A stretch of 64,000 nt of DNA from Arthonia radiata (Eukaryota > Ascomycota > Arthoniomycetes > Arthoniales > Arthoniaceae), in assembly GCA_002989075.1 (NCBI GenBank), contig PSQN01000005.1:434001-498000 (forward strand), read 5' to 3'. Each line of letters opens with the position of its first letter. Position 1 is the first letter of the stretch. Below, piece by piece: positions 45,245 through 55,584 of the stretch. A program made the position numbers and the translations under genes. The notes under the pieces are model-generated. The model did not search any database. It worked only from the letters and a program-made list of their open reading frames with translations, and was not told the DNA's origin.

Positions 45245-47665
45245 TTATATTTCAAAATATATTTTTGGTTGATGGCGGTGGTGGTGTGATGGATTGCGCT
45301 GGGGAGGACCCTGGACGGTGGGTGGGTGGGTACTGTGTTTTACCTGTTTTGGTATACGTTTCTTTTTAGGATACTCAAGTCGAGTAAACTCCAAATCACA
45401 CAGGCCTCGCCTTGAAGGGTGGCGCGTCGAGTGCACGGTACAGGAACAGGCATGCCCGTTCAAACGAAGCAACGGCAGGACGTTGGATGGCTTCACTCGA
45501 GAGCGGCGAGCTTGAGTCCAGTCGAGCGCTGTATCAGAGGCGTATGCGCGGTCAAAGAGCATTAGGACGCCGAGCCCATCTGCGAAGCTGGGCTGACAGC
45601 GCTGTGACGGCAACGCCTTAGTACATGTGGTCAAGCACACGCTCGGCGCCATGGCAGTAAACATACAAGAAGCGCACCGGCGAAACTACGTACCCGGGTG
45701 AACTTGCGATCGTAAGAGTGGCCCGGTAAGTTGAGGGTGTGCGATCAGAGGATGTGGACGTAGCTACAGTACACCGACCAGGCTTGATCGCACATCGAGC
45801 ATGAGGGTGATTTACGCGCAGAAGTCCGCGGCGAACGATAGCATAGCTCACAGAGAGCAAGCAGTCGGGAGTTGGGATGGGATGGTACTGGAAGCTGGTG
45901 CAGCGCTTTGCGAATCCCTTAGAATAACAGCGGGGGGTTGGAAGCGTAAGGCTAGAGAGTAGAGAGCGGAGGGTGCAGAGAATGAAACAAGCGCCTGGCT
46001 GCGGAGAGCAAGTCAGGTGCAGGGCGCCTGACTAACGCTCTTGGTAAGAGTGAAACAGAAGGTAAACGTGTGTGGACGCTCAAACGAAGCTACGCTCATG
46101 GAGAGCAGACCACAGGTCGAAGTTCTATCAAAGGCCGCTGCGATAGGATTTCCTAGAAGCCTTGAAGTCGCACACTGGCGTGCAGAGGCTCAAAGATAGC
46201 AAGACTTTCAAGACGGGACGCTAGAGGTCCATATTCATTGACGGCAGCGCTTCTGGAGAACGAGAGGTATCACGCTGTCAGCGGGCCACGGTTATACTAC
46301 GGATTTGGGAACGAAGGTCTGGCGTGCAGACAAGATGTGCGATGTGAGCAAGAGAGCCGAGCACGATGTTCAGCACCGCAGATGCGGTCTACCGACAGGA
46401 CGTAGATAAGATGGATAGAACAACTATGAAAGCTTCATCGAAGCCTGGTAGCAGCACAGGCTAGAATTTTCTTCTAGAAGTAACAGTCACTATCACGTGG
46501 TCTTTGCGAGTGACCGTGGCGCTTCCAGAGTTGATGCGAAGGAGAGGTAAGCAGGTGCTTACCTCTAGCCCTTCGAATCGTCTATGAGATTTCCAGCTTG
46601 CTCAAGACCAGTCCATGGGCGCCGCTACTACTCGGTCGATGGATGATGGAGGTATTCAGTTAATGTGCTTGGAGCCTCAACTGGTCGCGGGAAGGATGTC
46701 CTTTGCTCTAAGATCCTACACCTCGCGGACCAAGCAAAGCTTTTCGATCTGGTCAATAACAATGGTACCTGTGTACGACCAGCCCTTTGACGCTGCAGCT
46801 GCCGACGAAGTATCTGAGCATTAGCTGTATAGGGTTAGACTGTGTGTTTCTGCGGTTGTGGATGGCGATCCACAACGGTAGACGACGACGCAGTCGCAGG
46901 CTTTGCCTGCAACACAAGCGCTTTGACGAAATAGCCCTCTGATGGTGCTCACGCACAAACGCATCCACTCCCTTCAAAAATAAACCCACATCAATAAATT
47001 CCGCAGATCGCAGCAGGGATCCCGCAGATCGACGCGCTGGGGAAGCAAGATCTCGCGCCGAGCCCAGGGACCCCGGTACATCTCATGGATTTGCTGCAGC
47101 TTGCATCGTGATGGGCTCTGGTACGAATTTTTTCGCGATATGTGCGTTTGACGTCGTATTCAGGCAACGGCGGCGCATGCGTTCGAGCCATGGTTTCAAT
47201 CCGTGTGAGCTGTTGCGTGGGGTATGTGGATGGCGAGTAGGGTTTTGAGGTTGTAAGCGAGGGGGTGCATGCTTTGAGCTGCTCGGGGAGGGAATGCGCA
47301 TTTTGTATCCTGGTGGGTAAGGTATTTGACTTTTTTGCTGGCTGCCTGCGTCGTCTGCAGGTCGCCGCGGGCCGTTCCGGTGCGATCGGTGCGTGTCGAG
47401 GAATGCTGTGAACGGTACGTGGGCGCTGGATGCACATCTGGCGTTGGAACTTCATTCATCGGCGCGGTCTTGAGCGTAAGCGTTGAGCAAGCGACCTATG
47501 ACGTGCAACAAGCGCTGATTGATGCTGCTTTACTTCCAAAGAATGCAACGTGCAGACCATCCATGTCGAAGAACGAGTTTGGCATTGCGCAAGTGAATAC
47601 GTTGTATGTTCAGTAACTCCAACCCATGCATTGAATTCGGAAACGATCAAGCTTCATTTGCGGGT
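45245..47665. other. 2.4-kb gene-free interval
   Basis: Starts with the T-rich sequence downstream of the tRNA (probable Pol III terminator at 45262-45266). The rest holds only short frames on both strands without family resemblance. I see no transposase or tandem repeat. Confidence 0.5.
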
Positions 47666-47968
47666 TCAGGGCCATGTCCTTCTAGTACCTACACCACTGT
47701 TTGTGGTCTCTCGTCCTGGTTGCCATCTTTCTGGCTTCAAGTCTTCGTTCGATCGATGAAGACCCAACTTTTCCATCATGTCCCTTCTCCGGGGCTTCTT
47801 TCTCGCGGCAGGGTTCTCGGGGTGTAAACACCAAACAGATACCTGAGACCCCTCTATTGTGGTCTTCTTAACAAGCTTTTCGGAATTCAATTGATCCTGG
47901 ATCATTTTTGCCTGCGCATCGTTATGACATGTAACCTCGGCGTAACGGTTGCTCTGGCGGTTGCCCAT
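47666..47968 (-). CDS. possible small protein with N-myristoylation motif
   Basis: A 100-residue frame from the ATG at 47968. It starts MGNRQSNRYAEVTC, fitting the N-myristoylation pattern M-G-x-x-x-S, continues with a helix-like HNDAQAKMIQDQLNSEKLVK and ends in a basic region (ENPAARKKPRRRDMMEKLGL). The composition looks protein-like. There is no recognised domain, and an in-frame extension to 48004 exists. Existence as a gene is uncertain. Confidence 0.35.
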   Translation of the reverse strand: MGNRQSNRYAEVTCHNDAQAKMIQDQLNSEKLVKKTTIEGSQVSVWCLHPENPAARKKPRRRDMMEKLGLHRSNEDLKPERWQPGRETTNSGVGTRRTWP

Positions 47969-48580
47969 GGTTCTCGTGAATACGCAGTATGGACGTGGCT
48001 CCACAGGTTGGAAGAAGAAGGGGCTAGTTGTTTGACGAGACTGACAGTGCGGGATAGAAAAATGTTGCTTTGTAGGCGAAAGACTATGCAGGTCGTTCGA
48101 ACAACAGACTGCCTCTTGTTTTTAGGAGGTGTAAAGACACGCTGTGCAGTGGTTGCATATTCTGCCACACAACGCAGGTGGATGGAAGTCCCCTCTTCCT
48201 CTGTGCCGAGCTCGCATGATACTTCTTCATTCATGCAGGTGGAACCGCTTATCGTAAGTCTGCGCGAACTTTCCGAGCCGTGACTCCCGCGTAGGCCACC
48301 GGGGCCGTTCGAAGCTGATACTCATCGGTTCGATAGGGGCGCGTTCCACAACACACTGTGCGACAGAGCTACGTTGCCTCTTGTTTAATCTTGAAGTCGC
48401 GGAATGGCTCGTGAGAGTAACGACATACACGGGTTTCCTGCTAGAAGCCGAATATGCTGGATAGCTTGCGCAAATTATTGCGTGCGCCCGGGATGCAGTC
48501 GTAGTGCAGGAGTCGAGGACTGATGCCCATCCACAGTCACAGCACCTGAACCTGTTCATTGATCTCAACCTGCGCCATGT
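47969..48580. other. intergenic region
   Basis: About 610 bp between the small ORF and the end of TRM44; nothing recognisable. Confidence 0.35.
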
Positions 48581-50371
48581 TCAATGACCAGAGTCGCCTT
48601 TTATCTTCCTTATCTTGTCTGTTCGCTCACGCCATGCGGCAGCGACACTGCTGATGCTGAGGCCTTTCATCTCTCTTACCACGAGTTGTTTCATGGCTTC
48701 TTCTTCGATATTCCGTACTGTCGCGCCTGGAGAATCCTCTGTATGGCCGTCATGGCTGCCGCGACTCGAGGTTGACTTGCCCGACGTACCTAAGATCCCG
48801 ACGTTCCTGGTGCTTGGTATCCTGAGATACTCTCTCTGCGTTTCATATCCAACATCGCTGCTCAGTCTCTCCACGTAGTCACACAACGTCTGATAGGCCG
48901 ACGTACTCGGTGGTTTGTCTTCCTTCTTTTTCTGCATTGGAAAACGCGTTCGCGCTCCGCTGAAGTCATGACTGCAGCACGGTATGGCTAGAAACGGCGC
49001 GTCCTGTGATAGGCGTGCGAGCACCGGTGTCCAAGGCGTGAGCTCGTCGGCGTGATTAGAAATGATGAAGGTGCCATGTGGGAAGACACCATCATGTGTG
49101 CCCTCACTTGCACTGTTCTCGTCTTGAAAGATCTTCGGGATAAGCACAGTCTCTACCAGTTTTCCCTTAATCTTCTCGTCCTCCTCGAAAGCGTCCCAAC
49201 TCTTGCGTCGACGGACGTCGAAGCCCCAGCCCTTGTAGCCTTCCCAGCAAAGGATTGCTACAAGCACGCCGTTGCCGCAGCCAATGTCGACAAAGCCATT
49301 CATACCTCCCCTATCGGCTTGCTCAGCCTTCATTGCCGCGTCTGCTTCCGGTTCAATGTCATACATATCCCTCCAAAGCTCGATCAGAAAGGCAGCAATG
49401 CCAAGATCTTCAAAGACGTGCTTCGTAGGGTCAGTGACCTCACGCCAATCACGAGCGAGCCGAGAAGCATAGCTAAGCTTGAGCCGCGTGTAGGTCGTCT
49501 GAAAGCGCGCCTGTAGTACTATCGTATCGTGATTGACGCGCTTGGTGTAACCCGCGAGGCGCCCTTGGCCGTGCCGAGATGTGGTTGTGACGAGGCTCGT
49601 GAGGACCCTGTTGAGGCGGTCACGCTGGCCTTCGGAGGATTCGAACAATGCAGGATATACCGAGAGTCTTCCTGTCTGAAACGCGCCGCTATCGTCAGGG
49701 TGTGGAGGCCGAAAGTGTGGATGCCAATCGTACAGAAATGCGAGCGCTTTGACCTTCGGGTGGTAGTAAGGAATCGTGGTTTCGCTTTCGACGTGAGGTA
49801 CATAGATCACAAGGTGTCTGCCTATAGGCTCGTCGTTCGGTGCTGGGCTGTCGTCTTCGTGATTGGTGGTGCTCGAGTCATGCTCGATATGCGGCTCTGT
49901 TTCGCTTTCTTCCTGGATTGGCGAGCCTGTCTCGTATATACAACAAGTCTGCGTAAGCGGGCGGTCTAAATTTGGGTTCCGCGGTATCATCTCTCGTACC
50001 AACAGTCTGGTCATGCGCCAGCCTTCAACAATGAGTGGTCGTGGTCTGTAGGTCTCCTTCATGTGTTTGGCGAGCTTACACACCTCTACCTTACCTTGCT
50101 CCCAGGACTCTGGATCATGCAATGGTGCGAACGAGGAGTCTTTTTCGCTGTCATACATGATGTCGGCTCGGAACAGGTGAGATGACGTGATGTTGGGGTT
50201 CTTGATGAGATTGAGCATGACAGAAAGAAAAATGGAAGGAGGAAAGCTGCAGGCTGTAGAAAGACCGGGCTGGAAGGGCAGTGCAGAACCAGCTTGATAG
50301 CATTTGAAGTCTACTTGAGTAGTCTTGTCTAGCAGTGAGCTGCTTTTCTTCTTAGGCTTTTCCTTTGCCAT
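48581..50371 (-). CDS. TRM44: tRNA (uridine-2'-O-)-methyltransferase Trm44
   Basis: A single-exon protein of 596 residues. It carries the Trm44 layout: an N-terminal conserved region (PFQPGLSTACSFPPSIFLSV, ITSSHLFRADIMYDSEKDSS), then PRPLIVEGWRMTRLLVREMI. The SAM-binding motif GFVDIGCGNGVLVAILCWEG is at about 359-378, followed by KGWGFDVRRRKSW and the motif FIISNHADELTPWTPVLARL. IPCCSHDFSGARTRF and LCDYVERLSSDVGYETQREY close the domain. The family methylates the 2'-OH of U44 in serine tRNA, in the cytosol. All main motifs are present and the length fits. Confidence 0.93.
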   Translation of the reverse strand: MAKEKPKKKSSSLLDKTTQVDFKCYQAGSALPFQPGLSTACSFPPSIFLSVMLNLIKNPNITSSHLFRADIMYDSEKDSSFAPLHDPESWEQGKVEVCKLAKHMKETYRPRPLIVEGWRMTRLLVREMIPRNPNLDRPLTQTCCIYETGSPIQEESETEPHIEHDSSTTNHEDDSPAPNDEPIGRHLVIYVPHVESETTIPYYHPKVKALAFLYDWHPHFRPPHPDDSGAFQTGRLSVYPALFESSEGQRDRLNRVLTSLVTTTSRHGQGRLAGYTKRVNHDTIVLQARFQTTYTRLKLSYASRLARDWREVTDPTKHVFEDLGIAAFLIELWRDMYDIEPEADAAMKAEQADRGGMNGFVDIGCGNGVLVAILCWEGYKGWGFDVRRRKSWDAFEEDEKIKGKLVETVLIPKIFQDENSASEGTHDGVFPHGTFIISNHADELTPWTPVLARLSQDAPFLAIPCCSHDFSGARTRFPMQKKKEDKPPSTSAYQTLCDYVERLSSDVGYETQREYLRIPSTRNVGILGTSGKSTSSRGSHDGHTEDSPGATVRNIEEEAMKQLVVREMKGLSISSVAAAWRERTDKIRKIKGDSGH

Positions 50372-50825
50372 CTTGCGATCGCAGAATCTGGGCTGTTGTT
50401 CCGCTCACAACGAGACGCACCACGGCTGGGGATGGAATACCTCGCTATGTGTAGCACTATACGCTTCTTCCCCCTCCTCATCGCATTGATGTGGTTTGAC
50501 GGCATTGGAAAGAGCACATCATGCGCTGATGGATGGGGTTCAAGATCCACGTGACCCGAAGACTGACATGGGCTGAGGGCAGGGTGCAAAATCATGTTTT
50601 CGAAATTTACAAAAATTCGGAACTCAGTTCACAATGCGTGTATTTGGGTAATCGAGGCTACTGTGATTACCATGTTGATATTCATATGTATGCCTTGTGC
50701 GTAGCATCGACCTTTCAACCAATAGCCGCGGCGCTGAGCGCTCAGAGGCGGGATGACGGTGACGCCCTAGCCTCGGTCAGGACCCGACTATTCTACAATT
50801 CACCACTCCCAACTCACACGACGAC
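50372..50825. other. intergenic region
   Basis: About 450 bp holding the TRM44 promoter and the 3' end of the hydrolase gene. No gene seen. Confidence 0.4.
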
Positions 50826-51636
50826 TTACAAGTTGTCGTGGAACCAGTTCAGAGTCGATAGGTACGCTTTCTCATATGCCGCGACCACGTTCTTGTCCTC
50901 AAGGTTGCCTCGGGCAGCCATAAATCCGTGTACCTGGTCTGCGTACCACTCAACCGAGTGCTTAACCTTAACGTTCTTCTCCCACTCCTCCACATCCTTC
51001 TTCTCCTCGCCCTGCGAAGGCAGCATCAAAAACGGGATAGTGACGCCAGGCGCATCCTTGGGGTCGACCATGGCGGGGTGTGCAGAGACGGCGGCCTTGA
51101 AGCGGGACTGGTCCTGGCTGACAAGGTTGACGATCTTGCCGCCCCAGCAGTATCCGATGATGCCCCACGACTGGATGTTAGGATGCTTGGATTTTAGTTC
51201 ATCGAGGACCTTGGGAATGCGCTGAACGGTCTTTGGTGGGGCAGCTTGGTTCTGAAAGAAGGCACCAAGCTTCTGACCCTTTTCGTCGTTGTCGGGTGGG
51301 TACCAGCTGATGTCGGCTGGCTCGCCGTCGAAGAAGTCGGGCATAAAGACCGCATACTGCTGCTCTTTGTCGCCGTGCGCGAGGATATCGGCGCCCTGGA
51401 TCGTTTGTGGCCAGAAGCCGAAGATATCGTAGACGACTAAGATCGCCTTCTCGGCTGTCGGTGGTCCTGTCGTGTCTGGACATCGGTTAGCCACAGTGGC
51501 TGTCAGATGCTGCAACAAGGTAGGTCGTACAGGTCTTCATGCCAGCGACATTCTCGTATTTGCCCTTCTCAGTGTACCCTTTGGCCTGAATGGGCGGCGT
51601 TGTGCAGCACGCGTGTGATGGAGTTTGGGTTGCCAT
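50826..51636 (-). CDS. dienelactone hydrolase family protein
   Basis: Two exons (51636-51531 and 51475-50826; 55-bp intron) encode about 251 residues. Splicing joins GMKTYTTGPPTAEKAILVVY, the usual beginning of the alpha/beta-hydrolase fold. The nucleophile is Cys145 in GIIGYCWGGK. An acidic residue follows around FLMLPSQGEEKKD, and the His is in YADQVHGFMAARGN. Many fungal members are annotated as carboxymethylenebutenolidase-like, but the real substrate is usually unknown, so I give only the family. Cytosolic; no signal peptide. Confidence 0.9.
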
Positions 51637-52174
51637 GTTCGCACGAAGATGCAGACGATGAGGTTTGGGTTGGTAAATTGTTGTTCGTACCGATGCCTAT
51701 GCTTGTCGAAAGAGAGAAGAGAGAATTCTTGTTCGCAGCATCGACTGGCACTTTCAAGCTTTCCAATAGCGCGATCGGTTAAAAGTTTGGAGCCCCACGA
51801 GTGTGACGTCACCCATTGGTGTGTCTGTAGAGGGGTGATGCGTTGATGAGCTTGTCCGCACCCTCGCACTTTCACCCGAGGTGCTTGCTCAAACGTCTGG
51901 TTTGACGACGCAACGCATCTTTAACTCGGCAATGATTCGGCTCTTGGGTCGTCAAAGGATCTGTAGCTGCAGGGCCGCTGAACAGAATAGCGTCCTCAGT
52001 ACGATCCAGGATCCGCTGCACAGCGTGCTTTTTATTGCTCAACAAGCGGCGCAAAGTATCAGTGCGAGGTTTGAGCTGATCGTCTTCCGGCGTCTGCGAA
52101 TGGCTGGCGATGCGAAAAGACATTTGAGGTGGTTGATGTGTTCTTGAGGCTGCCCAGCAGCAACATACCGAAGC
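51637..52174. other. intergenic region
   Basis: About 540 bp between the hydrolase promoter side and the end of the regulator-like gene. Short frames only. Confidence 0.4.
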
Positions 52175-53988
52175 TCACGTATCACGCTGCCACGGTAGTT
52201 TCAGCTCGTCCATGATAGTTGTCGTCGCATTCCAGAAGGCCTCGGCAGGCTCGTCAAGCCATCTCGTCCATAGCAGCTTCTCCTCCATAATTTTGCGAGC
52301 CTCGACAAAGCTGCTGATAAGCATCCGATGGCGAACACTGACCAGAAGATCGAGCCACCACTCGCGCGAGAAGTCTTTGGCGAAATGGCCTGCGGTCAAA
52401 CAGAACCACACCAGCAGCTCGGGGTGGCCTTCCATTAACCACGTTAGATCTGAGGACGAGACGTGTGATTGCATTGAGCCCACCATCCAGCCGACGCCAT
52501 CGCCAGGGTTTCTCCATAGGCAGGTGTAGTAGAAGATGATTGAGGCCTGTCGGATGCAATGTTCCAGATGTGACATAGCGAAGTCTTCGAACGAAACGAG
52601 GCTTCGCGCATTGTACCAGATATACGTGAGTAGGTCCTTTCCGGTCGCAATATCCAATTGGCCTGCCTTGGCAGGAATTATGGCTTGCATGGCTAGAAGA
52701 TGTGGCATGAAAGACATCAGCTCTGGCGACAAGTAGCCGTCAAAGTGAAGCTCTTGAAAGACGCCATCGTGTATTCGCTCTTCCATTTGACGGGTTGGTA
52801 GCTTGCTCTGAGGCGGTGTCCTAGTTTCTGGAAGAATGTTGCCTTCGTTACTTGGGCTGTTTCGGTCAGCAATGGTGCAGTGCATCAATGCACGAGCATA
52901 GACTTACAATGTCCAAAAGAAAGGACCGTTCCGGAAATAGGGCGTCGAGCTAAACAGATTCCAGTGTCGAACCATCAACGCCGCGTAGCCGTTGATGTGA
53001 ACACGGAGCGCCTGTTGATCTCCCATGTGATGCTGTATGTAAGTCAGCTAAAGAATGACGAGGTAGTTCTGGATTAGACCCACGGCTATCCATGTCAAAA
53101 AGCTAACACACATAAACACTTCTTTGGAAGGCTTTATGCTTTGAAGCAACGTGTTGGTGTTGGTGAGAGCCATGCTTAGCCAATGATCCCGGTACGGTCG
53201 GTTACCAGATCGGATTGGCGAGAATGGGTTGGCTTCGAGCGCTGCAACTGAGACAGTAGTTAGCGCTAATTCTGAGCTCTTCTGTGAAAGGGCAGCAGCT
53301 TACTCAATGCACACAACGCAGCAGATGACTGCGCAATCATGGGAAACGCCAAACGATTGCAAGTACTCAATCGTCCGCCCGGGGTTTCAACATCTCCTCG
53401 TCCGCCTTTCAAAAACCATTCTATAAGGGTCTTCGCGTGCGGGTCTGCTTCGATTGCAAGGTTGTTGAACTGGTTGGTCACGGACTCTCCTAACAATTTT
53501 ATGGACGGCGCCGCAATCGACTTTGCTCTCGCTTTCTTGATTGCGTTCGTTGCGACAGTAAATTGGCTTTCGTAGGCGTCTGTGACCTCATATAGGTCGT
53601 CCGTGTCAGGTGAGCACGAAGACGAGTCACGCTCTGAGGCCCTCAGATCCCACGACAGGAACTGCGCTTTGCCTTGCGATGAGGACGGTTGTAGATGCCT
53701 TGAATTCTAAAAATGATAATTAGTCATGCGTGCGGCTTACCGGGTATTGCGCACCCTGGTCCGCGGAGATCGTCAACATACCCGGTTAAGCATGGCCCAC
53801 TTCTTGACCATCTTGCGGTTCCCGCGCTTCTCGCCTTCAGTGTTGAGGTCTGAGGAGTTGACAAAGACGAGTGGTCCCGACCTTTGCTTCTTGGTGGGAC
53901 TGATCTGGCTGGATGCTCCCGCGCTGCCCTTTTCGTGGGCAGGCTTCGGCTGTATAGCCACAGCGGGCTTGGAGTTCGCCATGGTCAT
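52175..53988 (-). CDS. fungal regulator-like protein without visible DNA-binding domain
   Basis: Five exons (53988-53782, 53706-53304, about 53247-53084, 53032-52908, 52856-52175) give about 526 residues. The third exon's acceptor could lie 6 bases further in. The N-terminus (GPLVFVNSSDLNTEGEKRGN, RKMVKKWAMLN) resembles the short basic motif that opens many fungal-specific regulator-like proteins. The rest (IKKARAKSIAAPSIKLLGES, WFLKGGRGDVETPGGRLSTC, VHINGYAALMVRHWN and the C-terminal FDGYLSPELMSFMPHLLAMQ) fits the fungal transcription-factor regulatory domain. No Zn2Cys6 or C2H2 cluster can be found in any frame. The exon chain was joined by frame and splice signals only. Confidence 0.7.
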
Positions 53989-55584
53989 GGGGTAGTGTTT
54001 GGTCGAGTGGCGATGTATATGGCGTTGTCGAAGAGATCAGCATGGGCGGGGAGAAGTATTAGATATACAGGCGAGGTCCAGCTTTCAAAGATGATAGCCA
54101 GCTTCTCAATGGGGCGAAAAGAGGTAGATATCAAATTCACAGCATGAGGAAAGAGATGCTGATCACCGCGGATTTAGATGTCTCACCAAGTAGATGAGAA
54201 CTAGCATGGCGGCAGCACCCAAGGCTAATGCGCGCGGGAAGGATGGGGAAGGAGTCAGCACGAAGCTGTTGTGGCGTCTGACGGGGTGCTGGGTGAGTTA
54301 GAGGAGTTGGATAGCTTACAGCAGGAATGCGGTGGCCTAAGCTATGTGTTCAGAATCGCTGACCGGATGTGTTTCAAGTCGTGAGACCAAACAGCAGGCT
54401 GCAGGAGGGAGGGCTGATCGCATACACAGACGAGAGAGCCGAACCGAGCAAAGGGGCAGCGCACAGACGCAAGACTCGGGACGCTCAGGGCAGGTTACGG
54501 GCCCGGCACAACCATCCTCCGGGCCACCCGCGCGCCAACGATAACATAATTGGGGGGGCATGTGGAGTCTTTGTGGCACGACACACAGTGACGCTACACA
54601 CAGGCATCTGCGTGGTTGTTTCGACACGAGCTCCAGCGCGCCAAGAGGTCTCAGAATAGACTGCATTGACCATCCCCTTTCGAGATTTTATGCCGCTGCC
54701 ACAGAGCCACGTGGAAATCTATGTTCGTCGCGTGGCTGCTCACGAGGGCACTCCCGCACTTCCCACACATTCTCACTCGCGTTTCACTCATCTCTGAAAC
54801 ACTTCGTCCCCCGTGAACCCCTTGTCCTGTCGCCGCCCTCGTCCATCTGGCGTATTTTGGTGTGCGTGGCTGCATGAAAACCCGCCCGATCAGGCAACAC
54901 CCCTCAAACCTACATGCGACTTGTCTCTAGAGTACGGGCCCGGCTGTCTGAGCTCCCACGTGCTGCCACGCGACATGGCTTATTGTTGTTGGTCGTCGTT
55001 GTACAGCACCAAACCCAACCATTGCGTGTGCCGCCACTCGGAAGTATCCAAACATGACGGCATGCGCATGGACACCACGTGGAGAGCCTGATCGTACCCG
55101 AGCGAATCATGAACCACTCGCTACATTGAGCCAAGATCAACCATCCATTTCTGTATAATCGATCATATAAGTCCCGCTTGGCTCTACTTCGCACTCTATT
55201 CTAACGTCAACTTTCTTACCGCGTGATCCGCCATGATGGATTTTGGCGCGGCTGGATGGGGTTTCGTATACTTGATACGCTCTCTATACACGCTTCATCA
55301 TTCTTCGTGCGAGCCGCTCACACTAAATGGGCGGGCTTGTTGATGCAGCTTCCTCTTTGCTTTACGACGTTGCAGCCTGACAGCTAGTACCAGAAGTAAC
55401 AGCTGTTAGCACGGAACGTATTGAGCCATACGCGCATGTCAATTGCCTTTGTCGGGCTGATGTCGGCATCGATGCTGCATGCGTCTTGACAACAGGTTTT
55501 CAACACCGCCTTGGCATATCTTGTATTCAGCCGCTGTATATGCAGACTGAGGCGTACAGAACCATGGTAGCCGTGAGATCATGG
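53989..55584. other. 1.6-kb gene-free interval
   Basis: Promoter of the regulator-like gene on the left and 3' end of the WDR59-like gene on the right. Only short frames; no RNA gene or repeat recognised. Confidence 0.45.
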
